A stretch of DNA of 64,000 bases from positions 75,739,120 to 75,803,119 of the forward strand of contig NC_084482.1 of assembly GCF_030035675.1 (NCBI RefSeq), read 5' to 3'. Made by a program: the position numbers and the translations under genes. This stretch comes from Rhineura floridana (lineage: Eukaryota > Chordata > Lepidosauria > Squamata > Rhineuridae). Under the pieces are notes generated by a model. It saw nothing but the letters and a program-made list of their open reading frames with translations. It was not told the origin of the DNA and did not search any database. This document shows positions 30,888 through 43,429 of the stretch, one piece after another. The stretch's first letter is position 1; every line of letters starts with the position of its first letter.

Positions 30888-33800
30888 GTGCCTCCTCCTT
30901 TACACCTAATGTCCCAAATGTGATGCCGGATAATTCTGCTCACATAGGCTCCTTACAAATTCCTCCTGGCCATCCTGGGGCTAATTCATCTTCAGTAGGT
31001 AATGTACTGTGTTCCATGGTCTGACACAAGGCACTTCGGTCAGATGATTTGTTATCAATAATCTCCTGGAATGTGGTGGGCTGGTCCAATACGTCCTTTA
31101 TCCCTGACTTCCTTGCATTCCTTAATAAGCATCATATTGTATTGCTTCAAGAGACCTGGCTCACTGAGGAACTACACCTAAGTGGATTTGTAAATTACTC
31201 AAATGAGGCTGTCCCAAGCATTAAAGGCGGCCATCCAAAAGGTGGCTTAGTAACCATGATTTCAACTAAATTAGGTTTAACGACGAAGAGAATAGAGGGG
31301 CTGGAGGATACAGCACTTGCTGTATCATTCACCCTGCAAACTGATCTTTTTGTGGTGATTAATGCTTACCTCCCCCCCGCAACTAAAAAACAATCAGTCA
31401 GGGAGCTATGGGCTAGGTTGCAGGAGTATGTTATCAACCTTATGACCAAGTATCCCTTAGCTCATATTATTTTGGCGGGGGATCTTAATGCAAGGACCGG
31501 GGTTAATGATGAAGCCTTATATGAACGTTTCCAGCTAGTCCCTCCAACAGTGGAATTGCCTCCCTCCTTCCCTTGTAGGCAATCTAAGGACAAAGGTTGT
31601 AATTTTGCTGGCCTTTGCCTACTACAGATGACCCATGCTCTTGACTTGATTGTGTTAAATGGAGGCGTGGTGGGAGATTTGCACGGTGAATACACCTATG
31701 TAACGTGCCATGGGACATCCACTATTGATTATTTTATGGTTTCACCGAACCTGCTGCAGCATGTTGTTAGATGTAACACAGATATAAGGGATGAGAGCGA
31801 TCATCTCCCCCTGACTCTCACACTTAACCTGGGATATGAGAAACTACTACTGGCTTGTGAACCCTTGCACAATCTAGCAGCGGAGAGAAGAGTTGCCCGT
31901 ATTAGGTGGACTCCCACTATAGCCAATAAGATTTCTAAATTTCTCTATTCTGCAGACATACTTAGCCTCAGGGACAGGTTTTCATCTCAAACTGCCCCAG
32001 AGTCTATCTGTATACTGTTTCAGGATTTGTTGAGATCCATAAATAATTCCCCAAACTTTAAAAAGGAGATAAGATCTTGTGCCATCGGGAGCGTGTCCAA
32101 GCCTTGGTTTGACCAGGATTGTGTCTTACTGAAGAATACCCTTATGGACATCTATAGGAGATATAGAACTTCTGAATTACCAGCACTCCCCGCAGAATAT
32201 CTAGATATCAAAAGACGCTATAAAATCTTAATTAAACAGAAAAAGAAATTACACCAAAGGGAAACCTGGCAAAGATTAATAGATGCCTCCAGACTAAAAG
32301 ACTCAGGAAGGTTTTGGAGGCTGGTTTCCAGAGGATGGCAGTCTGTTCCGCCATGTATTGAATATCATATACCGGCCAGCAAATGGGAATCCTATTTTGC
32401 TGGCATTTTTGCCAAGAGCTACAATACTAATAGTTTATTGTGGGACGATTTCAATAACTTACCCAGCTGGCCCCCAGTTTCCATCTGTGAGATAACCGCG
32501 CTCATTAATAAACTAAAGACGGGCAAAGTGCCATGTGTTGACAACATCCCCCCGGAATTTCTCAAAGAACATCTAGATTGGTGGGCACCTATCCTGGCAG
32601 CCTTGTTTACAGCCATAGATCAATCAATCTGTATTCCTGATGACTGGCAGATGGCTATTGTTGTCCCCATATATAAGAAAGGTAAAAGAGCGGATCCATC
32701 AAATTACAGACCTATTAGTCTTCTTAGTGTCATCAGCAGACTTTATACTAGCCACCTCCTTGAGAAGTTGAGCTCTTGGCTGGATGATGAAAACCTTCTG
32801 GCTGATGAACAAGCTGGCTTTAGATCGGGTCGCTCCACCGTGGATCAGGGTCTTGTCCTCCAGCATTTGGTTGAAAAGTACTCCTCTCCCAAGGGGGGAG
32901 CACTTTTCACTGCTTTTATTGATCTGAAATCAGCTTTTGATCTAGTATCCCGGGAAAGACTCTGGGAGAAATTAAAGGATACAAATATGGACAGATGCCT
33001 GCTCTGTTTAATCCACTGCTTGTATGAGAAGACCTAGCTAAGGGTCAGATGTAATCAGGCTGGACATTTGTCCGCACCAATACCAACTTTTAATGGAGTA
33101 AAACAGGGATGTGTCCTTGCGCCCTCCTTATTCAAACTTTATATTAACCCATTGGTTAAACGATTATTGGTGGTAAATTCTCACCCCCCTAATCTGGTGA
33201 GGAGACATGTGTCTTCTCTATTGTACGCTGATGACATTGTTCTCCTATCTCAAACGCCTGCTGGATTGCGTCGCCTACTAAGAGAACTTGCCTTATTCTG
33301 CACTGAAGAACTTTTGAAAATCAATTATGCCAAATGTAAGGTGTTAGTTTTTTCTAGAAGAAGACACAAGCATCGGTGGCTAATTGATAATCAACCTATT
33401 GACCAAGTCGATGCTTTTAGCTACCTTGGAATATTATTCCACTCCTCAGGCTCCTGGAAGGCACACCTGACTAGGTCTGCTGAGATTGCTCAGAAAACGG
33501 TTAAGGCTTTGCTCTCTTTTTTTTATATACAAAGGGTGGTTTATACGTGCCGGCAGCTGTACAGGTATTCAATGCCAAGGCCCTTGCCCAATTACTCTAT
33601 GGGATGCAGATTTGCGGCGGGGGTAATTACACACCGTTGGAAGTTGTTCAATCAAAATTTCTGAGGTCTATATTGGGCATCCCAAGTTGTGTCCCCAATG
33701 TGGCCTTACATTTAGAATTGGGAGCCCTTTCAATCGAGACCCGAGCCTGGATGTATAGATTCAGCTACTGGCTGAAGCTTCTATTTGTGCCCACGGGACT

Positions 33801-34543
33801 GGCCCCTTTAACTTTGGCAGATACTTTCCAGTCCCAATGGAAGCAGGCACTGACAAAAAAATGGGAAGCCCTTGGTTTCTCGCTCCCGGCGATCGGGGCC
33901 TTAGGTTATACAAAGGCTAAAACAACTATAATCCAACGCCTCAAAGACACTGAACTTCAGAATAATTGGAGCTTGGCCACTGCATATTCCTCCTGTTACA
34001 TCAATGTGAAACCCTTTGTTCCCGTCAATTATATTTCAGACTTGCCCAATTTTAAACATAGGAGAGCATTTGCTTTAGCAAGATTTGATGTCCTTCCCTC
34101 AGCACTCCTGGAGGGTAGGTACAAGGGTGTTCCCCTGCCCAAACGGACTTGCCCTTGCAGAGCTGAGAAGGTGGAGTCTATACAGCACGCATTGTTGTAC
34201 TGCCCCTTATACTCGGATTTTCACTGTAAATTTATTTACCCAGTTTGGGGTGATTTTCACCCGGGCTTGGAGGTGGTTCTCTTGCAGCGCCTACTGGCAG
34301 ACCTGGATTCCCGGATTACCGCGAAGGTTGCTTCATTCTGTGTTGCGGCCATGGCCCGCAGGAAGGAATTAATGAGCTCTTTGTAATCAACTTTTAGTTG
34401 CTAATTGTATTAACCTTGGTGACCCTGATTTATATTTTAACCCTTATTTTATTGTTCCCCTTTTAACATTTTGTCATCCTCGTTGTATTCTTTTGTATTG
34501 TGGCATTTCTGCTGGTCATGGACCAAAATAAATTTATTCATTC
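30888..34543 (+). mobile_element. Near full-length Vingi-like (I superfamily) LINE with 15-bp target duplication
   Basis: Copies of aatgaggcacagcag at 30873-30887 and 34544-34558 bound a 3656-bp insertion. After a 160-bp leader comes one long frame from 31049. Its start has an AP endonuclease domain (IISWNVVGWSN, LLQETWL, ILAGDLNARTG, STIDYFMVS, SDHLPLTLTL), then reverse transcriptase (NYRPISLLSVISRLY, LADEQAGFRSGRSTVDQ, AFIDLKSAFD, QGCVLAPSLFKLYINP, LLYADDIVLLSQ) and a C-terminal C-C-H-C knuckle (CPCRAEKVESIQHALLYCPLY). No RNase H is seen. A stop codon lies at 33035-33037, the frame changes near 33540, and there is no ATG at the natural start, so this copy is inactive. The clade name is from memory of Vingi features and is moderately sure. 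Confidence 0.85.
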
Positions 34544-34558
34544 AATGAGGCACAGCAG

Positions 34559-35399
34559 TCAAATGGAACTGTTGATACCTGAGCTTTCCGGTTACAACAT
34601 GGGTTGTACCCAGCAAATCCATTGCATGAGTGGAATGAATTCTACTCATGCACTGGAACTTCTCCTGTCTCTCCTCCTGTGCTCCTTTGTCCCCCCCCCT
34701 CCAGATGTGTTCTGGGTTTCCCCCCAACCCTCCAGAGCAGATATTTTTGGTGGGGAGCACATGGGGAAGGAAAGAAAGGGAAATTCCACTGAATGAGCAG
34801 AAGTTCTGCTCATGGAATAATTCTGATGGATTCAGTCCTACATAGTTATGAAAAAAACCATAGAAAATGTATGGGTAGTGTGTGCTAGGAGCATGGTTTC
34901 TCATATATAGCTACAGGTGACTTTTGTTGCAATGGTAGAGCTCTTTTCCATTGCCCGTCAGGATGGAGGAATGCATTTGTATGAAACAACACTAGGGCCT
35001 ATTCCATAGGAGGCATTCAAGGTGGCTTCCAGCAGATCAGATAGAACAACTAAAAAACAAAAACAAAATCCATATAAGATAGAACTCCAAAGATACGAGT
35101 CAGCCAAAAATAAAAATCAAACTACAGCAAGGCATCAGCAAATCATGTTTCATAACTCTGTTGTTGAGAGGTAGACGGGGGAAAGGATAATGGGGTAGCA
35201 TTTTTTGCCTATACTCTGGAGCAAGTACAATTTCTTGCAGGGGTTTGAGTTCAATTTTTATGACATTTATATCCTGCCTTTCCTCAAAAGAGCTAAAGGT
35301 TCTCTCCCCTTCTCCATTTTTTCCTCACAACAGCCTTATGAGGTGGGTTGGGACTAACCAAATGCCATCTAGTGAATTTAATGGCTGGGGTAGACATCT
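34559..35399. other. Intergenic, unassigned
   Basis: A loosely palindromic segment spans about 34600-34830 (ggaatgaattctactcatgc against gagcagaagttctgctcatg). Near 35265-35340 is an MIR/L2-like scrap (tttatatcctgcctttcctc, then cacaacagccttatgaggtg). No gene. Confidence 0.4.
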
Positions 35400-36298
35400 G
35401 TAGAATCGTAGAGTTGGAAGAGACCCATAAGGCCATCAAGTCCAACCCCCTGCTCAATGCAGGAATCCAACTTAAAGCATACCCAACTGGCAACTGTCCA
35501 GCTGCCTCCTGAATGCCTCCAGTATTAGAGAGCCCACCGCTTCCCACTGTCCCATCCAGAGCCAAAACCACGAGGCTGAGACACGGGTGCAATTAAATCT
35601 TGTTTTATTAAAGTAATGGATACATCAAAGGCTTTGCGCTTCATAGAAAAACCTGCACTAACTCACTAAAAGTCCCTAACTACACTCTAGACATGCTCTG
35701 CAGCGTATGAAGGAAGTTGACTCAGCAACTCCCCACTGTGAGTTGCAAGCTTAAATAGGGAACATTTTTGATCGTAATCTCTGACTCCTTCGCAAGTCCT
35801 GTCTCTGCCCTGTCCGTTTCTCTTGGCGGCGGGAGCGAGGTGATGGGGGGCATGTTTCTAACGGCTCATCGGAGGACACCTGCTCCTGAGTAGCAGGCTC
35901 GAGGTCAGGAGGCTGCGTCACGCTGGTGGCATCCTGGGAACTGCTTGGCAAAGGAGGAGTTGGCAAGTTCTCCAGAGCTTGCCCCAACAGGTCCTCTGCC
36001 ACAACAGGGGGCGGCGAGCCATCTGTGGGAATTGGCTCGAGTTCAGGCTCGCTCCCCCCCCCAAGGTCCTGCTCAGACTCAACAACTCCTGGGTCTTCTG
36101 CGCCTTCTGGCAGCTGAGGCACCTGAAACTCATGCCTCCCGCCTCCCTGCCCCTCCAGGGAGAGTTGAGGCTCAACACCTTTGGTAATTAGTCCCATTGT
36201 TGCACTGCTCTAACAGTTAGGAAGTTTTTTCTGATGTTTAGTTGAAATCTGGCTTCCTGTAACTTGAGTCCATTATTCCGTGTCCTGCACTCTGGGAT
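35400..36298 (-). mobile_element. CR1 LINE 3' end, split by an LTR insertion
   Basis: On the minus strand the 3' end is the CR1 signature: the complement reads gtagaatcgtagagttggaag and gccatcaagtccaaccccctg. The element resumes after the inserted LTR at 36178 with tctaacagttaggaagtttt and gaaatctggcttcctgtaac. Only the C-terminal codons and 3' region are present. Confidence 0.85.
35548..36177 (-). mobile_element. Solo LTR (fossil) inserted in CR1
   Basis: About 630 bp with TG...CA ends on the minus strand, lying inside a CR1 tail that continues on both sides. It holds an AATAAA-like signal near its 3' part and resembles the solo LTR at 52274-52875 in layout and in part of its sequence. A proline-rich open frame with an arginine-rich end runs through its 5' part. 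The flanks show no clean target duplication. No internal gag or pol is present. A Gypsy-type or retroviral source is inferred; the family is not settled. Confidence 0.6.
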
Positions 36299-37849
36299 TT
36301 GAACCCAAGTCTCTCCAGTCTTGGTCTTTCACTCCTACATCATGCTGGCTGTGTAGGGGAATTGGCAGAAGCCATCCTTGATCTTTTCTATTTACTGACA
36401 TCATTGAAGATTTACTTTGATACAGGGATGGGAAACTTTTTTCAGCCTGAGTGCCACATTCCTTTGTGGGCAACTTTCCAGGGGCTGCATACCAGTGGTG
36501 GGTGTGGCAGAAGCAGGTATGGCCAGACCTACAGCATCCTCCATCCAGGCAAGCAAGAGGTATTATCATAGTTCAAGAACACATTTCAGCCAAGTAAGAT
36601 CACTACAGAAGGTTGCAGAGTAGGACCAGTCAGGAGTATGGGCTGGGAGCATAACCTAGGTAGAGTCCTGAGGCCTGGAAGTCCATTCAGCCCACTGGCT
36701 GGAAGTTTCCCATTAGGAATTAGGAAAACTAGATCCAGGGTCATCACTAGAGATCTACAGTAGATCTGTCAAGATTAAATTCCAGTGACCTTAGTGGCAC
36801 TATGCGAATATAGTTGTTTCCTTCATTTTAGTGATAGCTACTCATTGCTTCTGCTGGACTTTCACATGGTCTTCCAAATAACTTTCAGCAAATATTTGCA
36901 TAGTAGTAGCACCTCCCTTAAAAGAAAGAACTGAAACTCTATGTAACTGAACTCCTGTGGAGCTATGAGGACTGGAGCCCAGTAGTGGGACACTGAGTGA
37001 GTGGAGCTGAAAGGGTGAAACACACCCTTCCCCATTGACATTCTCATAGTCCAGCAGCATGGCTGAGGAGAGGCAATATGGAAATTGGTTGCCACTTTCC
37101 CAGCTGTCAGGTTCCAAAGCAACACTGCAGCAGAAAGGTAAAGTAAAAATGGTTTGAATTGTGGTAGGGTAGTGGGGGGAGAGAACAAAGAAGGGCCCTG
37201 TGGACTGTGCATTATTATTGCAAGCCCAATGTCTGGACTACTCGTCGTAAAATGAATGGATGCCAGAAGAGTAGCCCTTTTAGTCTGTCAGAGCAAATGT
37301 GATAGATGCACTTTAAAAACAAACACTCGAGCTTTCCTGAGATAGACTCAACTTAATCAGTTATGTTTCCCAGTCCACATTCATTTTAAAATGAGAGAAA
37401 ACCTATGGAGGGTGGTGGGAGACAATACAATTAGTTTTGAGGTACAGATCTATGCTAAGTAAGCTTTAGCAGTAGCCTATAGGAATCAAGAAGGAAGGTT
37501 TTGATTTTTTAAAACCATGTTTAAGATTACTGAAACATCCAGTATGGAAATGAGGTCCTAAGTGAATGATATGGACTTAGGCCCCAAGCAACACACATGT
37601 TAATGAGTGCAAAAGCAGCCCAATTGTCCCTTTAGAACAGGCAAAGCCATACCCAGTTTGGCAATACAAAGAACTGAGCCAACAAAGTGGCCATTTAATT
37701 CTTCTCTGTTCCCAATTGCCCACCTAAGAAGTGGCTTTTCCTGTGACTTAGGCCATTGGAGTGTAATGTGTACTTGGGCTATAAGAATGAAAATGTTTTG
37801 TTAGATGTGACTCAACATAGGAAGTGAACTTTTAGTGTTGTGGCATCTA
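36299..37849. other. Intergenic, unassigned
   Basis: Holds half of a hAT-like short element near 36420-36560 (acagggatgggaaactttt, then gtgccacattcctttgtggg) and no coding exon that I can support. Confidence 0.4.
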
Positions 37850-38131
37850 CACTTTGGAATTCTCTAGCCTTAAATATTAGACACGTGCCATCTCTGTCTC
37901 TGTTTGCCACCTATTGAAGACCTTCCTCTTTCAACAAGCCTTTTAAGGCTGTGTTTGTGTCTGTTTTGGAATTGCTTTTTAAGATGTTCTTAGAGATTTT
38001 TAAAAAGATGTTTTATTTTTAAAATGTTTTAAAGATGTTTTGGTTTTGATAGGTTTAATGTTTTTAGTATTTTGTTCTTTGATTGCCACCCCGGGCTCCT
38101 TCTGGAAGAAAGGGTGGGATAGAAGTTTAAA

Positions 38132-38161
<30 letters not shown>
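37850..38161 (+). mobile_element. LINE 3' end (CR1/L2 group) ending in an ATT microsatellite
   Basis: Contains the worn end of pol (actttggaattctctagcc, then gaccttcctctttcaacaag), a 3' region with ggctccttctggaagaaagg, and an (ATT)n run at 38130-38161 as tail. Confidence 0.6.
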
Positions 38162-38163
<2 letters not shown>

Positions 38164-38280
38164 AGGAGCTTGCAGCTGATCAGCCCTGACAGCAAGCCCA
38201 TTTGAAGCTGTTATCTGATGTCATAATGACATCAGGTGATTGATAGGTGGGCTTAGAGCATAATCTCCACTGTCAGAAAT

Positions 38281-38343
38281 AATCACCACTGAGTCCAGTG
38301 AGGCTTACTCCCATGTAAACATGTGTAGAATTGTAGCCCTAAC
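38281..38343. mobile_element. Palindromic element, family A, right half
   Basis: Carries gaggcttactcccatgtaaa and agaattgtagccct, the right side of family A. Confidence 0.5.
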
Positions 38344-38785
38344 AATCTTTTTGATTGGTCAGCCAACTGCAACGTATATGTGACCCAGAGAATATGTAGG
38401 GAAATGTGTCGTTTGTGGTTATTGGACTCTGGAGCCTTCCTAGATCCTTCTGACTAGCACAGCCTGGAATTGCTCTTGCCTCCTACAATTTCTTCTTAAC
38501 TTTTATGGCTTGAATCTAGCACTCTACTCACAGGATGCTCCCACCTGAGCAAAAGGGATTTTTCTCCTTCCCCCTTCAGCCCCCTGGAATGTTGTCGTGG
38601 ATAACTAAGGATGTGAAGAAGTGATACTGGGTGGGGGGAGGGCAGGAGGAAAAGGGGGCTATTTTTGCAGAAGGAACACCATGGATCCAACCCAATATTT
38701 ATATGTAAACCGATGTAAAAATGGGGAGCACCACTATTCTCCCTCGGTAACAAGAAAATGACTTTGTAAAAGCTGCCCTGAACTT

Positions 38786-38948
38786 AGGCTGTGCCCGTGT
38801 CCTACTTTACAAAAGACAGTCCTCTATTTGCAGTCCAAGACCAGCTTGAAGACAAAGAACCAAAGAAGGTAGAGCAGGGCCCTTGAAGTTGCCTAGCAAC
38901 AGTTACTACCTGGACAGCAGATTGAGCAGGCACACAGGTGACTCTGTC
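38786..38948 (+). repeat. Interspersed repeat, family C
   Basis: Starts near tgtgcccgtgtcctac and ends gcaggcacacaggtgac. Matches 26190-26335 and the inverted copies at 41410 and 46328. Confidence 0.65.
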
Positions 38949-41409
38949 TTCCTCACCAACCTGAACTTTGCACTGCTATGGAAAAGGGAACAAAACAATA
39001 TCATACAATAGAAATAGAAGCACACATAAAGTGACAAAAATTAAGTGAACTGAGCAGCTTGTGGGTTGGAAGAACAGTAAGATTTAGAAAGAAGCAATTA
39101 ATGCAAGTCAAAGGTTTATAAGACGAATGATGCATAAAAATGCAGAAGGAATAGTTATTTGTATTATTCTAAAACTAAGAGGCTTACCAAGGAACATGTA
39201 ATGATGGCATAATTAGGTTTTTTTAAAAAAGCACACCTTACTTTTTCATTTTGTAAAATTAACATGGAAAACTTACAGCTGGTTAATTAATATCAGAATA
39301 GATTTCTGTGTCTTTGCTACAAATCCATCTAGACTCTGGTTGTTCTGCTGCTTCCTAAGATCAGCATCATCAAGTTTCCATTTGCTCTCATCTGGTCATC
39401 CAAACTGTGGCCCCTGCATTCTTCATTTGAAAAGCAACTATGAACATCTCAGGATTTTACTAACCTTTCCTCCATTCCTTGGGGAACCACAACAGATCTA
39501 AGGGGAAAGGACCACACCCTCCATTAGTCAGTGCCCTCCTCAAATGACCAGGCACATGCCCATTTCTACAGCCACACAAGACACTGGGTTGTGTTCAGTG
39601 TAGTGCACTGCTAAGTAAATAGTTCTATTAGTGCAAGGATTTCTGATTCTGCAACAGAATCTTTTCCCCCTCTTCTCCCCCCAGGTGCCTCCTAGATCTG
39701 GGGAGGGCATGGGGCACACATAGAGGAAAGAGAGGGGAAATCACATTGCGCTAGCAGTAATCTTTGTGCTGACAGGACAAGTTAGAAGAATTCCATCCAT
39801 CATGTCCAAGTATCATAGATAAAAATAATGTTATGGGTTTGGGGGTTGAGATAGATGATTTCTATGAGTCTCCTTCCAGCCTCTGATTTGGAACTCTGCA
39901 ACTGGAGGTGGGCTCTGCAACAGAGAAACCTTTTCTACTGGTCAGATGAGTCTCTTTTGTTAGTCTAATAGAGTGACCAGGTGAGCTAATGGGTCTATCA
40001 AGTGCCCATTAACTGGGCAAGGGAGAGCCCATTGTTACTGAAACTCTTCAAGAGAGCCCCCCTCTTCCTGGGGCCTAAGAGAAGCTTGTGTTGTTAGTTG
40101 AGTCTGAGGAAAGGCTGGTTCCCTGCACCGTGGCTTTAAGGTGCCTCCTATAAGCCTGATGGAAAAGAAAGATCTATTGGACTGCTGATGCTTTCAACTT
40201 CTCCATTTTAAGCTCAGGTTGGAATGTGTGTAAATAAACCACATTTTATAAAGAAACTACAGTCTCCACTGACCTTCTTTCTATGGAAACCAAACCCTGC
40301 GTAAGCACAGGGACCCCTGGAGATCTCTCACCGCTCAGAGATTGGGGTGGCATGCAACAAGTTTTCTATTCAAGATAGGGAAGAATAGTTTGGTTGCATA
40401 AGGGGAATGCCCAGCAAAGTTGCAGAGCTAAACAAAATACCATTGCAACTTCTCTTCAGTATTTAACACTTCCTATCTGAGGAGGTGGTAGTTACTTTCT
40501 AGCATCACTAAAGGAAGGTCGCTTTTTCAGAATAAGGCACCTACTGAAGCATCTGTATTCCAGGTGAGTGACCACAGACTCCAGTCCTTGCTTTTTATCC
40601 CTAAAATTAATAAATCCTCCCATTGAGACCTGTGCTGGCTTTATAGCATTCAGTTTCCTAAGATCCATGTGGTTTGTCCTCAGATACAAACGTTTAGGAT
40701 AACAGGCATCTTCAAATGCACATCTTCTCTATGCACAGATTTGGGAGTGGTAAGGATTATGTTAATTGAGAAACACATACTCATGTATTGTTATGTGCTC
40801 CCCACTTGCGTGAGTGGTGAGAAGTTCCGGAAGCAGGGCTTACCTGGGTTTACTTCCCTTTGGAAAGAGTGACCATCAGAGATTCACAGTGTCATGTAAT
40901 AGGTGAGTTTATTTACAAGTAAGTTGAACCTAGGTGAAAGCAAACAGCATAGCTTTCCTACCAAACAGCATATCTACTAGTCCACATGAGAAAGTAAAAC
41001 TGCCCTGCCAGAAGCATGGGGAGCTCTCATTCCCCATTTGGTAGTGAGATTTGGGTAGGCAAAAGAGTGAGGCAACAGTGAGTACTATTGGCTTCCTTTT
41101 ACCTTCTCAGAGGGAGGTTTAATAGCTTTTAACTAATTGATAGGTGGTAGGCTGTGAAATTGCAGGTGCTGAAAAAGGTCACATTCACCTGGGTAGAGGA
41201 ATCCTATAGTGATGAAGATGTTCTATGGTGGAGCTACCACCATTGCCTTAAACCCTGCTGCCAGTATCGGAGATCAGGGTGGTTGTAGGATCCCCACATA
41301 CACATCCCAAAACAAGAAGAAATATATCACTCCCAAAGAGGGCATTGATTTGCATACAATTTACAAATTTAGAAGCAATTAGTTTAAATAGAAACACTGT
41401 AATCTCAAG
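38949..41409. other. Intergenic, unassigned
   Basis: About 2.5 kb without a recognisable gene, exon or repeat end. Near 40220-40260 an AATAAA is followed by a T-rich stretch, which could be an old polyadenylation or LTR remnant, but nothing around it supports a call. Confidence 0.4.
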
Positions 41410-41582
41410 ACAAAGTGACTGTGTGCCTGCATAGTCTCTCACTTGCTTACATGCTAACTATTGAAGGGCAACTTCAAGGCTTCCCTTTCCTAAAATGCTT
41501 TTATCTTTAAACTGGACTTGTGACCAGACAAAACTTCAAATAGAGGACTTTCCTTTGTAAGATAGGACACATGGTCACCCTA
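41410..41582 (-). repeat. Interspersed repeat, family C, inverted
   Basis: Carries tgtgtgcctgcatag, gggcaacttcaaggc and caaatagaggactttccttt, and ends aggacacatggtcaccct. Confidence 0.65.
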
Positions 41583-42294
41583 GAAGGCTTTTTCTTACCT
41601 TTGGTGCCATCCACTCATCCCCTGCTTGGATTGTGGTGAATGGGATGAAATTAACTCTGCCAACTTCAGGGCTGATGAAATTGAGAGGGCTATCAACATG
41701 AGAAGGTTTGGATCCTGGAGCTCTTTATCCACCCTGACATGCCCTGTTTCACCCCACCCCTGTTGGAAATGTGACAGTGCAACTCAGCTTGAAGCCTGGG
41801 AGGGGACTGCATGCTATGTGAGAAGTACAGAGGTAGAGAGAAGTCCTCCTAAATTCCTAGACCATTCTGTCCACTCTCACCTAAACCCACCTTTCAGGTG
41901 CAAACTGATTTCCTCAGAGGAAACTAATCTCCCTTCCTGCTCCTTCTCTGATCTCAGTCTTTCTTTGTCCTTCTTTCCAGCATGGCTCCCTCATGGCTCC
42001 CTGAGGAGGAGCACAGATGCAGCAGGCATCTCTTCTGCAGCATCTCCTATCTAGTTAGTCAGATGTAGGTCTTTTCTATCTGAATGTATTTCCTACAATA
42101 AATTTAGTTTGTTATTTTCTTATTCCAGACTCTCAGTGCAATTTCTACCAAGCTGTGAAGTGTAGCTACTGTGTTTACTGCACATGCTTAATTCCGCAAA
42201 ATACCATTATAATCCATAGATGCTTAACCCCAATGGCTGTGGAGATTTCCACAGATCTATGGAGGCTAGGGAGCTTCCCGCACTGTAAATGGAA
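41583..42294. other. Intergenic, one unassigned open frame
   Basis: A 142-codon frame at 41626-42054 matches nothing I know. It has a CXXC-like pair and a serine-rich end but no domain or splice context, and its composition is ordinary. An AATAAA follows at about 42097. I treat it as chance or repeat-derived. Confidence 0.35.
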
Positions 42295-43368
42295 ATACTG
42301 TCAGGTGGATTCACAACTGGTTGGAAAACCGTACTCAAAGAGTGGTCGTCGGTGGCTCTGCTTCGGACTGGAAGGAGGTCTCGAGTGGAGTGCCACAGGG
42401 TTCTGTCCTGGGGCCGATACTCTTCAACATTTTTATCAATGACTTAGATGATGGGGTGGAGGGAAGCCTTATGAAGTTTGCGGATGATACAAAACTGGGA
42501 GGGATATCTAACACAATGGAAGCCAGGAATAAAATCCAAAGGGACCTGGATAGACTAGAAAATTGGGCTGAAATTAATAAAATGACATTCAATAAAGACA
42601 AATGCAGGATTCTGCATTTAGGCCACAAAAACAAAATGCATGGGTACAGGATGAGAAATACCCGGCTTAGCAGTAGTGCGTGTGAGAAGGACCTTGGAAT
42701 TGTAGTGGATTGTAAGTTGAACATGACCCAGCAGTGTGATGCTGCGGCAAAAAAGGCAAACGCGGTTTTGGGATGCATAAACAGAGCTATAGTTTCCAGG
42801 TTGAGGGAAGTAATAGTCCCACTATATTCTGCATTGGTCAGGCCTCATCTGGAATACTGCGTTCAGTTCTGGGCGCCCCATTTTAAGAAAGATATAGACA
42901 AGTAAGTTAGAGCGGGTTCAGAAGAGGGCGACGAGGATGATAGCCGGTATGGAGAACAAGTGTTATGAGGAAAGGTTGAAGGAACTTGGCATGTTCAGTC
43001 TGGTGAAGAGAAGGCTGAGGGGCGACATGATTGCACTCTGTAAGTACCTGAAGGGCTGTCACATAGAGGAGGGTACAGATTTGTTCTCTGCTACCCCAGA
43101 GGGTAGGACTAGGTCTAATGGTTTTAAGTTGCAGGAGCGTAAATTCAGATTGGACATTAGAAGGAACTTCTTGACAGTAAGGGCAGTTCGGCAATGGAAC
43201 CGACTGCCTAGGGAGGTGGTGGGATCCCCTTCGCTGGATGTCTTCAAGCAGAGGCTGGACAGCTATCTGCGTGAGATGCTCTAGCTGTGGATTTCCTGCT
43301 GTGAGCAGGGGGTTGGACTCGATGGCCTACAAGGCCCCTTCCAACTCTATGATTCTATGATTCTAAAT
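42295..43368 (+). mobile_element. CR1 LINE, 3' third, fairly young
   Basis: The frame at 42321-42905 reads as CR1 reverse transcriptase: GVPQGSVLGPILFNIFINDL, MKFADDTKLGG, ENWAEINKMTFNKDKCRILH, KDLGIVVDCKLNMTQQCDAA, LYSALVRPHLEYCVQFWAPH. After a small frame change near 42905, the C terminus continues in the frame at 42937-43284, ending DVFKQRLDSYLREML. The 3' end ttggactcgatggcc and tail of ctatgatt repeats at 43350-43368 are classical CR1. 5'-truncated. Confidence 0.95.
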
Positions 43369-43429
43369 GCTGCCCTAGCAGAGGATCTCCCACCTTGCCA
43401 GTGGAGAAACACTTATGCTGCATCTATTA

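Noticed and set aside
35918-36197. Proline-rich frames on both strands
   Set aside because: They lie in a solo LTR, partly overlapping a CR1 tail; not a host gene.
40220-40300. AATAAA followed by a T-rich stretch, like the end of an LTR or a host polyadenylation site
   Set aside because: No matching start, duplication or upstream exon found.
41626-42054. 142-codon open frame with a start codon
   Set aside because: No domain, no splice context and no similarity that I recognise; not enough to call a gene.
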